Part shown: positions 1 to 10,338 of the stretch, piece by piece
Position numbering within the stretch: the stretch's first letter is position 1
How the letters are laid out: every line of letters begins with the position of its first letter
Assembly (NCBI RefSeq): GCF_013266735.1
Contig: NZ_JABSNU010000004.1
Coordinates: 310,001 to 374,000, forward strand
Origin: Pedobacter foliorum
Lineage (GTDB): Bacteria; Bacteroidota; Bacteroidia; Sphingobacteriales; Sphingobacteriaceae
DNA: 64,000 nt
Direction of reading: 5' to 3'
Notes under the pieces: model-generated
Seen by the model: only the letters and a program-made list of their open reading frames with translations
What the model was told of the DNA's origin: nothing
The model's database searches: none
Program-made: the position numbers and the translations under genes

Positions 1-2
1 CA

Positions 3-56
3 ACAATTACAACCACTACCACAACCACCGGAATTTCTCGGAGGAAGGTAAGCTAA
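3..56 (+). CDS. Threonine leader peptide, 3' part
   Basis: The open frame entering from the left edge reads TITTTTTTTGISRRKVS and stops at 54-56. Eight of its 17 visible codons are Thr and two are Ile, the same composition logic as the E. coli thr leader. The start codon lies outside the window. The frame ends 80 bases before thrA and overlaps one arm of an antiterminator, so its translation probably sets attenuation by charged Thr-tRNA (and perhaps Ile-tRNA). The Thr run, the stop and the following terminator are seen directly; the role is inferred from classical attenuators. Confidence 0.85.
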   Translation, partial: TITTTTTTTGISRRKVS

Positions 57-124
57 TGGTGTAACTGAAAAAAATAAAAACCACGAAAAGCGCCTTCCTC
101 TAAACCGGGAAGGCGCTTTTTTTA
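41..124 (+). promoter_or_regulatory. Threonine attenuator (antiterminator versus terminator)
   Basis: Bases 41-48 (gaggaagg) are perfectly complementary to 93-100 (ccttcctc), extended by two G-U pairs. Bases 93-98 are also part of the 5' arm of the terminator at 86-120, so the two helices exclude each other. Bases 41-48 lie in the last codons of the Thr-rich leader. A ribosome stalled on the Thr codons would leave 41-48 free and allow read-through, whereas one reaching the stop at 54-56 would cover it and allow termination. Confidence 0.82.
86..124 (+). terminator. Attenuator terminator before thrA
   Basis: A 13-bp perfect stem (86-98 with 108-120) with a 9-base loop is followed by a T run. 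It ends 12 bases before the thrA start codon and has no complete gene upstream in the window, so it fits a regulatory terminator. Confidence 0.9.
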
Positions 125-136
125 TAACCAACAACT

Positions 137-2584
137 ATGAATATTTTAAAATTTGGAGGCACATCAGTCGGTTCTGTCGAAAGCATAAGCGCTTTGATAG
201 AGATACTTAAGCCACTACAGGGAGATGAGAACCCTATAGTAGTTTTATCAGCAATGGGCGGTGTTACCAACGCATTACTTGACATGGCGGAAAATGCCCG
301 GAACTTAAGAGACTACGGCGATGCATTGAAACTTGTTGAGGAGAAACACTTTAAGGTAATTAGAACTTTATTACCTGCAGGAGCACAAAATCCGGTGCTT
401 ACTAAGCTTAAAATTTATTTCAATGAGCTTGAAGATATTTTACAATCGGTATATAATCTTCGTGAGCTTAGTGCTCAAACCAGAGATTTGATTCTTAGCT
501 ACGGAGAGCGCTGTTCTACGGTAATGATTAGTCATATTGCTAAGCGACAATTTCCTGATGCACTTTATGTGGACGGAGCTGAGTTGATCAAAACGGACAG
601 TAATTTTGGCCAGGCTAAGGTAAATACTTACATGACCGAGATGCTCATCAATGATTTTTACGAAGCCAACAACAACAAAATGTTGTTTGTTACAGGTTTC
701 ATCTCGAGTAATGATGAGGGACGCGTTACTACGCTTGGTCGTGGTGGTAGCGATTATACAGCCGCAATATGGGGTGCAGCCTTAAATGCGTCTGAAATAC
801 AGATATGGACTGATGTTGATGGTATGCTAACTGCTGATCCACGTATCGTTAAAAAAGCTTTTTCATTACCTGAATTAAGCTATACAGAGGCAATGGAGCT
901 ATCTTACTTTGGTGCAAAGGTAATTTATCCTCCAACAATGATTCCTGCCTTTTTAAAGAAGATTCCGATTGTAATTAAAAATACATTCAATACTGCTTTT
1001 GCAGGAACATATATTAAACACGGTGTAAGCCCTTCGAACCTTCCGATAAAGGGAATCTCATCGATTGACGAGATCAGCGTTTTAAACTTGTCTGGAAGCG
1101 GCATGGTGGGCAAAGCAGGCTTTAGTGGTAGGCTGTTCTCTATGCTTTCTCGTGAGCAGGTTAACGTTGTGTTGATTACTCAATCGTCATCTGAGCACAG
1201 CATTACTTTTGCGGTGAAACCGGCTGATTCTTTAAAAGCATTGTCGTTAATTAATAAAGAGTTTGAATTGGAGCTTCAGGCCAGAAAACTGGAATATCCT
1301 GAGGTAGAAAACGGTTTGTCTGTTGTAGCAATAGTTGGTGAAAACATGAAACGTACACCGGGTATGTCGGGCAAGTTGTTTAGTGCGCTTGGTCGTAACG
1401 GTGTAAATGTTAGGGCTATTGCCCAGGGTTCTTCGGAGTACAACATTTCGGTAATTATCTCAAAAACCGATTTGTCTAAAGCCGTAAATGCGATACATGA
1501 TGCATTTTATGCTGACCTTAAGAAAACGTTGCATATATTTTGTCTTGGAACCGGAAACATAGGGAAAACCTTGTTTAAACAGCTTCAGGATCAGATGCCT
1601 TTCCTTGCCGATAATAACGATCTGCAAGTTAAAGTTATGGGAGTAAGTAATACCCGCAAAATGTATCTCGATCCAAGGGGTATCGATCTTAATACCTGGG
1701 AAGAGGATTTAAATAGCCAGGAGACCAAAGCAAGTTTGCCTGATTTTATCAGACGAATGAAAGCGATGAATCTTCCAAACTGTGTGTTTGTTGACAATAC
1801 TGCAAGTCATAATCCGGTTGAGTTTTATCTGGATATATTGCAATCGAGCATTTCTGTGGTTACTTGTAATAAACTGGGCAACTCGGCAGATTACGAACAA
1901 TATGCAGCCTTTAAAAAAGCAGCAAGAACGTATGGCGTCGACTTTTTCTATGAAACGAATGTAGGTGCAGGTTTGCCAATCATCCGCACACTTAAAGATT
2001 TGATGTTAAGTGGTGACAAGGTAGGTAGCATTGAGGCTATTTTATCGGGTACTATTTCTTACATCTTTAATAACTATAAAGATGGTGTTCTGTTTCATGA
2101 GGTGGTAAAAGAAGCTCAGGAAAAGGGCTATACTGAGCCTGATCCAAGAGACGATCTCAACGGTAAAGACTTTATGCGTAAAATGCTTATTCTGGCCCGT
2201 GATGCCGGATATGCATTGGAAGAAAAAGATATTGAATTGGAAAATATGTTACCTCCCTCGTGTATGGCTGCAGAAAGCGTGGCCGATTTTTATAAAGAAT
2301 TGAAAAATAACTCAGCATACTTTGAGGGTTTGAAAAATCAGGCGATTAAAGACAATAAAGTACTTAGGTATATTGGTAAGCTTGAAGGTGGAAAGGTATC
2401 TATCAACTTACAAATGGTTGATGAGGATCATCCTTTCTATACGCTTTCGGGTAGTGATAACATTATCTCGTTTACAACTAATCGTTATAAAGACAGGCCA
2501 TTAGTAGTTAAAGGACCTGGCGCAGGTGCAGAAGTAACTGCTGCAGGTGTATTTGCTGACATCATAAACGTAGGTAAACGATGA
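137..2584 (+). CDS. thrA: Bifunctional aspartokinase / homoserine dehydrogenase I
   Basis: This 815-residue enzyme catalyses the first and third steps from aspartate to threonine and methionine. The N-terminal kinase starts with KFGGTSVGS (residues 5-13) and has a GRGGSDYTAA motif near 200. Two ACT-type regulatory segments lie at about 315-455, both containing the S-G-KLFS / NV--I-Q-SSE pattern. The homoserine dehydrogenase half starts at about 465 with the NAD-binding GTGNIG (471-476). The length matches E. coli ThrA. It is the first gene of thrABC, overlaps thrB by ATGA, and lies behind a Thr leader and attenuator. ACT domains imply feedback inhibition, probably by threonine. Confidence 0.97.
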   Translation: MNILKFGGTSVGSVESISALIEILKPLQGDENPIVVLSAMGGVTNALLDMAENARNLRDYGDALKLVEEKHFKVIRTLLPAGAQNPVLTKLKIYFNELEDILQSVYNLRELSAQTRDLILSYGERCSTVMISHIAKRQFPDALYVDGAELIKTDSNFGQAKVNTYMTEMLINDFYEANNNKMLFVTGFISSNDEGRVTTLGRGGSDYTAAIWGAALNASEIQIWTDVDGMLTADPRIVKKAFSLPELSYTEAMELSYFGAKVIYPPTMIPAFLKKIPIVIKNTFNTAFAGTYIKHGVSPSNLPIKGISSIDEISVLNLSGSGMVGKAGFSGRLFSMLSREQVNVVLITQSSSEHSITFAVKPADSLKALSLINKEFELELQARKLEYPEVENGLSVVAIVGENMKRTPGMSGKLFSALGRNGVNVRAIAQGSSEYNISVIISKTDLSKAVNAIHDAFYADLKKTLHIFCLGTGNIGKTLFKQLQDQMPFLADNNDLQVKVMGVSNTRKMYLDPRGIDLNTWEEDLNSQETKASLPDFIRRMKAMNLPNCVFVDNTASHNPVEFYLDILQSSISVVTCNKLGNSADYEQYAAFKKAARTYGVDFFYETNVGAGLPIIRTLKDLMLSGDKVGSIEAILSGTISYIFNNYKDGVLFHEVVKEAQEKGYTEPDPRDDLNGKDFMRKMLILARDAGYALEEKDIELENMLPPSCMAAESVADFYKELKNNSAYFEGLKNQAIKDNKVLRYIGKLEGGKVSINLQMVDEDHPFYTLSGSDNIISFTTNRYKDRPLVVKGPGAGAEVTAAGVFADIINVGKR

Positions 2585-3516
2585 GAAATTCTATAAAAGT
2601 TTTTGCCCCGGCTACTGTTGCAAATGTGGTTTGTGGATATGATGTTTTGGGTTTTGCGGTAAATCAGCCGGGTGATGAGGTGATTATGAGCCTTACTGAA
2701 GGTAAGGGTATCAATATTTCGAAAATTACAGGTGATGATGGTAAGTTGCCATTAAATCCTACAAAAAATACAGTAAGTGCCAGTGTACAACATTACTTGA
2801 ATCACATAGGGAAACCTGATTTAGGTGTTGATATTGAGCTTCATAAAAAGATGCCAATAGGCAGTGGACTTGGGTCAAGTTCGGCTAGTACGGTGGCTGG
2901 TTTGTTCGCCATAAATTCGTTGTTGGGTAATTTGTTGACCAATAAAGAACTGGTTCCTTTTGCGATGAAAGGCGAGGAATTGGCTTGTGGTTATGGTCAT
3001 GCAGATAATGTTGCACCTGCACTTATGGGTGGTTTTGTGTTGATCAGGAGTTATCAGCCTTTAGACATTATTAGTTTGCCTTTTCCTGAGGACATGCACG
3101 CGGCAATAGTTTATCCTGAGGTTGATGTGCCGACAAAAGATGCGCGTCAGATGATCCGCTCTAAAGTGTTGTTAAAGGACGCAGTTACCCAATGGGGAAA
3201 TGTAGCCGGACTGGTTAGTGGTTTGTTTATGAAAGATTATGACTTGATAGGAAGAAGCATGACAGATATACTTGTCGAGCCTACTCGTTCTATCTTAATC
3301 CCTGATTTTTATAAGCTTCGTACCATTGCCATGAAAGCCGGAGCTGTAGGGTTTGGTATTTCGGGCTCTGGGCCTTCGGTATTTGCACTTACAAAAGACG
3401 CGGATACGGCAAATAAAATCACCGAAAAGTTAAAGCAGCATTTGCAGAGTATTTCTATAAACAGTTTGTCTTTTGTTTCGGAAGTAAATAAAAAGGGGCC
3501 AATTATATTGGATTAA
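2581..3516 (+). CDS. thrB: Homoserine kinase
   Basis: This 311-residue GHMP-family kinase phosphorylates homoserine with ATP, the fourth step of threonine synthesis. The family ATP loop is visible as PIGSGLGSSSAS at about residues 91-102. A C-terminal glycine-rich motif, GFGISGSGPSVFAL, follows. The ATG overlaps the thrA stop codon (ATGA), which suggests translational coupling. The length is typical, and the gene sits between thrA and thrC in pathway order. Confidence 0.96.
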   Translation: MRNSIKVFAPATVANVVCGYDVLGFAVNQPGDEVIMSLTEGKGINISKITGDDGKLPLNPTKNTVSASVQHYLNHIGKPDLGVDIELHKKMPIGSGLGSSSASTVAGLFAINSLLGNLLTNKELVPFAMKGEELACGYGHADNVAPALMGGFVLIRSYQPLDIISLPFPEDMHAAIVYPEVDVPTKDARQMIRSKVLLKDAVTQWGNVAGLVSGLFMKDYDLIGRSMTDILVEPTRSILIPDFYKLRTIAMKAGAVGFGISGSGPSVFALTKDADTANKITEKLKQHLQSISINSLSFVSEVNKKGPIILD

Positions 3517-3540
3517 GGGAGTATTTAATAATTAGACATG

Positions 3541-3589
3541 TCGTCATCCTGAAATAAATCCAGGACGAGCAAATTAAACGACGGCCGTC
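3541..3589 (+). repeat. Degenerate REP-like palindrome plus short palindrome in the thrB-thrC gap
   Basis: Bases 3541-3568 hold a decayed inverted repeat (tcgtcatcctg ... caggacga). It resembles the perfect element at 5511-5553 and the large one at 10619-10703. A separate 10-base palindrome, gacggccgtc, sits at 3580-3589. The 107-base thrB-thrC spacer has no other visible feature, and thrC probably remains in the operon. Confidence 0.55.
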
Positions 3590-3623
3590 TTAGATGATTC
3601 AACTTAAAACATGACCAAACAAA

Positions 3624-4931
3624 ATGAAATTATACAGTACAAATAACCATAGTTTAAGTGTTGACTTTGCAACTGCTGTTTTTAACAGTATGCCCTTGGA
3701 TAAAGGGTTATATATGCCTGTCAGCATTCCAGAACTGGATAAAGAATTTATTGATAACATTGACCAGTTTTCACTTTCAGAAATTGCTTTTAAAGTAGCT
3801 TCGGCTTTACTTAAGGGAGCAATGCCTGAAGAAGATCTTCAAAGCATTATTGAAGATGCCATCAATTTTGAAGCTCCTGTAGTTGCCCTTGATGACAATA
3901 CCGCAGTCCTTGAGTTGTTTCATGGCCCATCGCTTGCCTTTAAAGACTTTGGCGCCAGATTTATGAGCCGTATTATGGCTTATTTCTTAAAAAACAATGA
4001 GAAAACCCTTGATGTGCTTGTCGCCACTTCTGGAGACACTGGTGGAGCCGTAGCTTTAGGCTTTTTAGGCGTTCCCAATACGAGGGTAACCATCCTTTAT
4101 CCTAAAGGGAAAGTGAGCGAAATACAGGAACTACAACTTTGTACGAATGGACAAAACATTCATGCATTAGAAGTAAATGGAACTTTTGATGATTGCCAGA
4201 GTTTGGTAAAACAAGCCTTTGCTGATGATGAACTGAACGCCAAATTAAGATTAACTTCTGCAAACTCCATTAATATATCGAGGTTAATCCCTCAAACATT
4301 TTACTACTTTAATGCTTATGCTCAGTTAAAAAGACAGGGCAAAGCTGAAGTAGTGTTTTCTGTACCAAGTGGGAATTTCGGAAATATTGCTGCGGGACTT
4401 TTAGCTTATAAAATGGGTTTACCCGTAAAGAAATTTATAGCGGCAACTAATGTGAATGATACTGTTCCGAGGTTTTTAGAAACAGGGGTCTACGAAACTA
4501 AACCATCTGTACAAACTTATTCTAATGCGATGGATGTTGGTGCGCCTAGCAATTGGGTAAGGATAATGGATTTGTTTAAAAACGACAAAGAAGCATTGCA
4601 ACAGGTTGTGCAGAGCTATCGTTTTACTGACGAAGAGACCTTGAAAGGTATTAATGCGATATATGAGCAGTTCAATTATATTGCTTGTCCGCATACTGCA
4701 ATAGCATGGCTTGCTTTGCAGCAGTATAAATTGGAAAATGCTGATATCAATTATACAGGTGTATTCCTTTCGACAGCACATGCTTGTAAATTCCCCGACG
4801 TTTTTCCGGACAGGATCAAAACAAAGATTGAGTTTCCCGATCAGGTGAAAGATCTGTTAGCTAAGCCAAAAAAGGCAGAAAACATGAATACTGATTATGA
4901 ATCTTTTAAAGCGTATTTGAATAGGTACTAG
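3624..4931 (+). CDS. thrC: Threonine synthase
   Basis: This 435-residue PLP enzyme converts O-phosphohomoserine to threonine. The PLP-lysine motif LAFKDFGARF is at about residues 105-115, and the S-G-DTGGAV phosphate-binding stretch follows at about 137-145. PSGNFGN near residue 250 matches the glycine-rich PLP phosphate site. The N-terminal MKLYSTNN and the C-terminal HACKFPDVFPD region fit the ThrC family of Bacteroidota and enterobacteria. It lies 107 bases after thrB, across a decayed palindrome, as the last gene of the operon. Confidence 0.96.
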   Translation: MKLYSTNNHSLSVDFATAVFNSMPLDKGLYMPVSIPELDKEFIDNIDQFSLSEIAFKVASALLKGAMPEEDLQSIIEDAINFEAPVVALDDNTAVLELFHGPSLAFKDFGARFMSRIMAYFLKNNEKTLDVLVATSGDTGGAVALGFLGVPNTRVTILYPKGKVSEIQELQLCTNGQNIHALEVNGTFDDCQSLVKQAFADDELNAKLRLTSANSINISRLIPQTFYYFNAYAQLKRQGKAEVVFSVPSGNFGNIAAGLLAYKMGLPVKKFIAATNVNDTVPRFLETGVYETKPSVQTYSNAMDVGAPSNWVRIMDLFKNDKEALQQVVQSYRFTDEETLKGINAIYEQFNYIACPHTAIAWLALQQYKLENADINYTGVFLSTAHACKFPDVFPDRIKTKIEFPDQVKDLLAKPKKAENMNTDYESFKAYLNRY

Positions 4932-4956
4932 TTTTCGGATATTTACTAGATAGTGT

Positions 4957-5391
4957 CTACTTTTTACTAAATCTCATAATAGCGATATCACCCATCATAA
5001 AGTTAAGGGTGGTGTCGCTAGTTACTGCATAAGTGCCAACTTTCTTAAGCATTTCCAGGAATGTTGATTCGCCTTCGCCAGGACAAGCCATTTTTGTCAT
5101 TGCAAACGGGGAGGTGAAATTAATGTTTGTATCATCGGCAACGAGTGCTCCAGAGTAAGAGTTACAACTGGTGTTGCCACTGAATTTTTTCTCTGTTATT
5201 TCGAATTTGATAGTGGGCTTTTTACCCGGATATAAGCCGTTAAATGCTATTCTTGGACCAGAAATATAGTTAAGCTCCCATGTTCCACTTAATTGAGATA
5301 AGCCACCAGTTCCTATTGTTCCGGATTTCATGGTAGTACAGCCAGCAAGTGCACTTGTAATTACAAGTGTAAGTATCATCAGTTTTTTCAT
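4957..5391 (-). CDS. META-domain lipoprotein (HslJ-like)
   Basis: This 144-residue protein starts with a short hydrophobic leader and a lipobox (SALAGC, Cys 18), so it should be lipid-anchored in the envelope. From about residue 35 it has a META domain: LSGTWELNYI, a middle FSGNTSCNSYSG, and a MTKMACPG segment, the layout of HslJ-like proteins. Two cysteines (Cys-Asn-Ser and Ala-Cys-Pro-Gly) are placed as in family members. META proteins are tied to heat shock or novobiocin tolerance in E. coli; the exact role here is unknown. It stands alone, convergent with thrC and upstream of metF. Confidence 0.85.
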   Translation of the reverse strand: MKKLMILTLVITSALAGCTTMKSGTIGTGGLSQLSGTWELNYISGPRIAFNGLYPGKKPTIKFEITEKKFSGNTSCNSYSGALVADDTNINFTSPFAMTKMACPGEGESTFLEMLKKVGTYAVTSDTTLNFMMGDIAIMRFSKK

Positions 5392-5510
5392 AGCATCAGA
5401 ATTAATGTTGTCACCTTAAAGGTACAAAGACTAATTTAAAAACAGGAATGTTAAGGTTTAATCGGGGGGGGGAGATGGGGGATCCGGTACTTTGGGAAAG
5501 CTCTTTTATT

Positions 5511-5553
5511 ATTCCCCCGTCATCCTGAACTTATTTCAGGATGACGGGGGAAT
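5511..5553. repeat. Perfect REP-like palindrome between metF and the META lipoprotein
   Basis: The arms 5511-5529 and 5535-5553 are perfectly complementary (19 bp) around a 5-base loop. The core gtcatcctga / tcaggatgac is shared with the elements at 3541 and 10619. There is no T run on either side, so it is not an ordinary terminator, though it may stabilise the metF 3' end. A run of nine G lies nearby at 5464-5472. Confidence 0.85.
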
Positions 5554-5570
5554 GGTATTGCCTTTTAAAC

Positions 5571-6524
5571 TTAAAATATAGCTTGTGCTATTTTCTTAGT
5601 AGGTTCTGGATTGCTCATTGTATAGAAATGCAATACAGGTGCACCAACCTGAATCAGCTCTTTGCATTGCTGTATCATCCATTCTATCCCTACTTCTTTT
5701 ACTTGCTTTTCGTCTTTACATGCCTGGACCGCTTCAGTTAATTCCTCAGGAAGATCGATATGAAATACCTTTGGTAAACTGATTAATTGCTTAGATGAGG
5801 TGATCGGTTTTAAACCCGGAATGATCGGTACATTGATGCCGTTCTCTCTGCATTGCTGCACAAAATTTACGTATTTGCTATTGTCAAAAAACATCTGGGT
5901 TACAATAAACTCTGCGCCCATATCTACTTTTTGCTTCAGATATTTAAAGTCAGCTTTCAAATTAGGAGCTTCAAAATGTTTCTCTGGATAACCGGCAACA
6001 CCTATACAGAAGTCTGTTTTAAATGCAGAATGATCTTCGTGAAGATACTTACCTACGTTCATGTCTGTTACCTGTTGAAGTAAATCTGTGGCAAAGGCAT
6101 GGCCGCCTGGTGTTGGGATAAAAGAAGAATCCGCATGGCGGGCATCTCCCCTTAATACCAATACATTGTCGATGCCTAGAAATTGAAGATCTATTAATGC
6201 ATTTTCAGTTTCTTCTTTGGTAAAACCACCACAAATCAGGTGAGGTACTGCATCTACTTTGTATCTATTCATGATAGCAGCACAAATAGCTACTGTACCA
6301 GGTCTTTTACGATAAGAAACTTTTTCTAATAGGCCGTTGCTGTGTTGCTTGTAGATGTAGTCTTCTCTGTGATAAGTTACATCGATAAATGGAGGGTTAA
6401 ACTCCATCAACGGATCTATTGCTTTATAAATTTCTTCTATGCTTTTGCCTTTTACAGGCGGTAATAGTTCAAATGAGAATAACGTTTTACCGTTAGCGTT
6501 TTTTATATGATCTATAATTTTCAT
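5571..6524 (-). CDS. metF: Methylenetetrahydrofolate reductase
   Basis: This 317-residue flavoprotein reduces 5,10-methylene-THF to 5-methyl-THF, the methyl donor used by MetH. The start KTLFSFELLPPVKG is the usual MetF N-terminus with the catalytic Glu. VTYHRED, VLRGDA and the FIVTQMFFDN stretch are conserved in the TIM barrel. It lies 35 bases downstream of metH on the same strand, so both are probably controlled by the SAM riboswitch upstream of metH. The length is normal. Confidence 0.96.
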   Translation of the reverse strand: MKIIDHIKNANGKTLFSFELLPPVKGKSIEEIYKAIDPLMEFNPPFIDVTYHREDYIYKQHSNGLLEKVSYRKRPGTVAICAAIMNRYKVDAVPHLICGGFTKEETENALIDLQFLGIDNVLVLRGDARHADSSFIPTPGGHAFATDLLQQVTDMNVGKYLHEDHSAFKTDFCIGVAGYPEKHFEAPNLKADFKYLKQKVDMGAEFIVTQMFFDNSKYVNFVQQCRENGINVPIIPGLKPITSSKQLISLPKVFHIDLPEELTEAVQACKDEKQVKEVGIEWMIQQCKELIQVGAPVLHFYTMSNPEPTKKIAQAIF

Positions 6525-6559
6525 TGTAATGGTCTCGTATTGTGTTGGTTCGGTTTAAA

Positions 6560-9500
6560 TTAATAGGCTAAATTAGGGCTTAACCATCTCTCTACTTCTT
6601 CTACAGGCATGTCTTTTCTCACTGCATAATCATCAATCTGGTCTTTGGTGATTTTACCAAGGCCAAAGTATCTTGATTGTGGGTGAGCAAAGTAAAAGCC
6701 GCTTACTGCTGCGGTAGGGTGCATTGCATAGCTTTCGGTTAAACGTAGGCCGATTCTGTTTTCTGCATCAAGCAATTCAAATAAGGTGCCTTTCTCTGTA
6801 TGCTCTGGACAAGCTGGGTAACCCGGTGCCGGACGAATACCTGCGTATTCTTCTTTAATCAGCGCCTCATTGTCCAGACTTTCATCCTTAGCATAACCCC
6901 AGTAATCTTTACGCACAAGCTCATGCATTTTCTCAGCAAAAGCTTCAGCAAGCCTGTCGGCTAATGCTTTTGCCATAATGCTGTTGTAGTCGTCGTAGTT
7001 AGCTTCAAACTCAGCTACCATTTCATCACAACCAATTCCTGTAGTAAGGGCGAAACCACCAAAATAATCAGGAACACCGGTTTCCTTTGGAGCAATAAAA
7101 TCTGATAATGCATAGTAAGGTTGACCGGCAACCTTTTCAGCCTGTTGGCGTAATGTATGAATTACAACCTCTTTACCCTCTACATCAAGCACAATATCAT
7201 CGCCTTTTGCATGTGCAGGCCAGAAACCTATTACAGCTTTTGCTGTAAGTAGTTTCTCGTCAACAATCTTTTTCAATAATGCTTTTGCATCATTAAAAAG
7301 CTTTTTAGCCTCATCACCAACAACTTTATCTTCAAGGATACGAGGATAACTGCCACGTAACTCCCAGGTTTGGAAAAAAGGAGTCCAGTCGATGTAAGAC
7401 ACAAGTTCTTCAAGAGGATAGTTCTCAAATACTCTTGTTCCTGTAAATGACGGGGTAGGAGCAACTAATGCAGTATCTATCTTAAAGTTGTCTTGTCTGG
7501 CTTGTTCAATTGTTTTAAAGCGCTTATCTGAGCGTTTGTTTAAATGAGCCTCACGAGCCTTATCATATTCTTCGCGAATACCGTTGATGTAATCTTCGCG
7601 GGTATCTTTGTTCATTAAAGTACTGCATACCGTTACACTTCTTGAAGCATCAAGCACATGTATAGCTGGGCCAGAATAGTTAGGCGCAACTTTAACAGCG
7701 GCATGGATCCTTGAAGTGGTAGCACCACCAATAATCAAAGGAATGGTGAACCCTTCACGCTCCATTTCTTTGGCAAAGTGTACCATTTCATCAAGAGAAG
7801 GGGTGATTAAGCCACTTAATCCAATAATATCAGCGTTTATCTCTTTGGCTTTTTTAATGATCTCCTGTGCAGGAACCATTACGCCCATGTCAACGATTTC
7901 GAAGTTATTACAAGCCAAAACTACACCTACAATATTCTTTCCGATATCGTGTACGTCACCTTTTACAGTTGCCATTAATACTCTGCCTGCAGATGAATTC
8001 TGATCCTGATCCGGGTTATCAAGCTTTTCCTGCTCAATAAATGGCAATAGGTAAGCAACAGCCTTTTTCATTACGCGGGCAGATTTTACAACCTGAGGTA
8101 AGAACATTTTACCAGCTCCAAATAGATCGCCTACAATGTTCATTCCATCCATTAACGGGCCTTCAATTACCTGAATTGGCCTAGGATATTTCTGACGTGC
8201 TTCTTCAACATCGGCATCAAGGTACTCTATAATTCCTTTAACTAATGAATGAGACAGCCTTTCTTCGACAGTGGTTTTGCGCCATTCTTCGTCCCTAATG
8301 ATCTCTTTCCCTTTAGATTTGATGGTGTCTGCAAACTCTACCAATCGCTCGGTAGCGTCATCCCTGCGGTTTAACAATACATCCTCTACAAGAACCAATA
8401 GTTCTGGTGGGATTTCCTGATAAACCTCAAGCATACCTGCATTTACAATTCCCATATCTAAACCAGCTTTGATGGCATGGTATAAGAATGCAGAGTGCAT
8501 AGCCTCTCTAACGGTATTATTTCCTCTAAAGGAGAAGGAAATGTTTGAAACACCACCGCTTACTTTTGCATGAGGAAGGTTTTCTTTAATCCAGCGGGTA
8601 GCGTTTATGAAATCTACCGCATAGTTGTTATGCTCTTCTAATCCGGTTGCAACGGTAAGGATGTTTGGATCGAAGATGATGTCTTGGGCTGGAAAGCCAA
8701 TTTCATCAACTAAAATATCGTATGATCTTTTGCAGATCTCTTTTCTTCTTTCAAAATTGTCGGCCTGTCCTTGCTCATCAAAAGCCATTACCACTACGGC
8801 AGCGCCGTAAGTCATGATTTTGCGTGCACTTTCGCGGAATTTGTCTTCTCCTTCTTTAAGTGAGATGGAGTTTACAATCCCTTTTCCTTGCAAACATTTT
8901 AATCCGGCTTCTATAACCGTCCATTTGGACGAATCGACCATGATTGGTAATTTGGAAATGTCGGGCTCAGAAGCAATCAGGTTAAGGAATTTGGTCATTG
9001 AGGCTTCTGAATCAATCATGCCCTCATCCATATTCACGTCGATAACCTGTGCACCACCTTCAACCTGTTGACGGGCAACGGCAAGAGCAGCTTCAAAATC
9101 TCCTCCTAAAATTAACTTTGAGAATTTTGGAGAACCTGTAATGTTTGTACGCTCACCTATGTTTACAAAAATACTCTCTGGAGTTATGGTAACTGGTTCC
9201 AGACCACTTAAACGCAGGTGTGGTTCTATTTGAGGTATTTTACGAGGTGCTACATTTTTTGCTTTTGCAGCTATACAGCCGATGTGATCAGGAGTAGTTC
9301 CACAGCAACCGCCAACTATGTTTACAAAGCCATGCTGAATGAAATCTTCTACTAAATGAGCTGTTTCATGAGGCATTTCATCATAAGCGCCAAATTCATT
9401 CGGTAAACCGGCGTTAGGATAGGCAGAAACATAGCATCCTGCTTTAGCAGAAAGTTCTTCTATGTGCGGTCTCATATCTTTTGCACCTAAGGCACAATTG

Positions 9501-10219
9501 AAACCTATACTTAATGGATTGGCGTGGATTACAGAGTTTAAGAAAGCTTCGGCAGTTTGACCTGATAAAGTTCTTCCAGAAGCATCTGTAATGGTTCCAG
9601 AGATCATAATCTCTATTTTACGACCAATTACATCCTCATATTTTTTAATGGCAAATATGGCAGCCTTTGCGTTTAGGGTGTCAAAAATGGTTTCGATTAA
9701 CAGCAGGTCTGAACCGCCATCAACTAATCCGCGTATTTGTTCGTAATAAGCATCAACTAATTCATCGAAAGTAAGTGCCCTATATCCAGGGTCGTTTACA
9801 TCTGGGGAAATTGATAATGTTCTGTTGGTAGGGCCAACTGCACCTGCAACAAAGCATTTTCTGTCGGGGTTAGCCGCCATGAATTCATTAACAGCCTCTT
9901 TGGCTATTTTAGCGCCTTCAAAGCTCATCTCATAATCAAGCTCTTCCATCTGGTAATCGGCCAGTGAAATACGTTGGGTACTAAAGGTATTGGTCTCAAT
10001 GATATCTGTGCCGGCCTTTAAATATTCGGTGTGAATGGCCTTAATGATATCCGGACGGGTAATGTTTAGTAAATCGTTATTACCTTTTACATCACACGGA
10101 TGATCTTTGAATCGTTCGCCCCTGAAATCTTCTTCAGAAAGGACGTAACGTTGTATCATAGTGCCCATCGCACCATCAATGATCAAGATACGTTTTTCTA
10201 ACTCTGCTCTAATGTCCAT
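6560..10219 (-). CDS. metH: Cobalamin-dependent methionine synthase
   Basis: This full-length 1219-residue MetH transfers methyl from 5-methyl-THF via cobalamin to homocysteine. In order: a homocysteine-binding barrel (about 1-325) with zinc cysteines in GFNCALGA and GGCCGTT; a pterin-binding domain (about 345-610, [11 protein letters not shown]); a cap and B12-binding domain (about 640-880) with the DVHDIGKN cobalt-ligand histidine motif; and a C-terminal AdoMet reactivation domain (about 910-1219, including [12 protein letters not shown] and [13 protein letters not shown]). It is preceded by a SAM-I riboswitch and followed by metF. B12 dependence implies cobalamin uptake or synthesis elsewhere in the genome. 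Confidence 0.98.
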   Translation of the reverse strand: MDIRAELEKRILIIDGAMGTMIQRYVLSEEDFRGERFKDHPCDVKGNNDLLNITRPDIIKAIHTEYLKAGTDIIETNTFSTQRISLADYQMEELDYEMSFEGAKIAKEAVNEFMAANPDRKCFVAGAVGPTNRTLSISPDVNDPGYRALTFDELVDAYYEQIRGLVDGGSDLLLIETIFDTLNAKAAIFAIKKYEDVIGRKIEIMISGTITDASGRTLSGQTAEAFLNSVIHANPLSIGFNCALGAKDMRPHIEELSAKAGCYVSAYPNAGLPNEFGAYDEMPHETAHLVEDFIQHGFVNIVGGCCGTTPDHIGCIAAKAKNVAPRKIPQIEPHLRLSGLEPVTITPESIFVNIGERTNITGSPKFSKLILGGDFEAALAVARQQVEGGAQVIDVNMDEGMIDSEASMTKFLNLIASEPDISKLPIMVDSSKWTVIEAGLKCLQGKGIVNSISLKEGEDKFRESARKIMTYGAAVVVMAFDEQGQADNFERRKEICKRSYDILVDEIGFPAQDIIFDPNILTVATGLEEHNNYAVDFINATRWIKENLPHAKVSGGVSNISFSFRGNNTVREAMHSAFLYHAIKAGLDMGIVNAGMLEVYQEIPPELLVLVEDVLLNRRDDATERLVEFADTIKSKGKEIIRDEEWRKTTVEERLSHSLVKGIIEYLDADVEEARQKYPRPIQVIEGPLMDGMNIVGDLFGAGKMFLPQVVKSARVMKKAVAYLLPFIEQEKLDNPDQDQNSSAGRVLMATVKGDVHDIGKNIVGVVLACNNFEIVDMGVMVPAQEIIKKAKEINADIIGLSGLITPSLDEMVHFAKEMEREGFTIPLIIGGATTSRIHAAVKVAPNYSGPAIHVLDASRSVTVCSTLMNKDTREDYINGIREEYDKAREAHLNKRSDKRFKTIEQARQDNFKIDTALVAPTPSFTGTRVFENYPLEELVSYIDWTPFFQTWELRGSYPRILEDKVVGDEAKKLFNDAKALLKKIVDEKLLTAKAVIGFWPAHAKGDDIVLDVEGKEVVIHTLRQQAEKVAGQPYYALSDFIAPKETGVPDYFGGFALTTGIGCDEMVAEFEANYDDYNSIMAKALADRLAEAFAEKMHELVRKDYWGYAKDESLDNEALIKEEYAGIRPAPGYPACPEHTEKGTLFELLDAENRIGLRLTESYAMHPTAAVSGFYFAHPQSRYFGLGKITKDQIDDYAVRKDMPVEEVERWLSPNLAY

Positions 10220-10338
10220 TTTTAATAGTAATATGAGTAGGTAATAAGCTAAAGTTGATAGAGGCTACGCCTAAACAAGTGCCGAACTCATTACATACAA
10301 AGCTTATTCGAAAAGTCCGGTTTAGGTGTCGACTTTAA

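Noticed and set aside
5464..5472. A run of nine G as a possible phase-variation tract
   Set aside because: It lies in an intergenic gap, more than 70 bases upstream of the META gene start and 3' of metF, and is not inside or right before a coding start. No supporting feature was seen.
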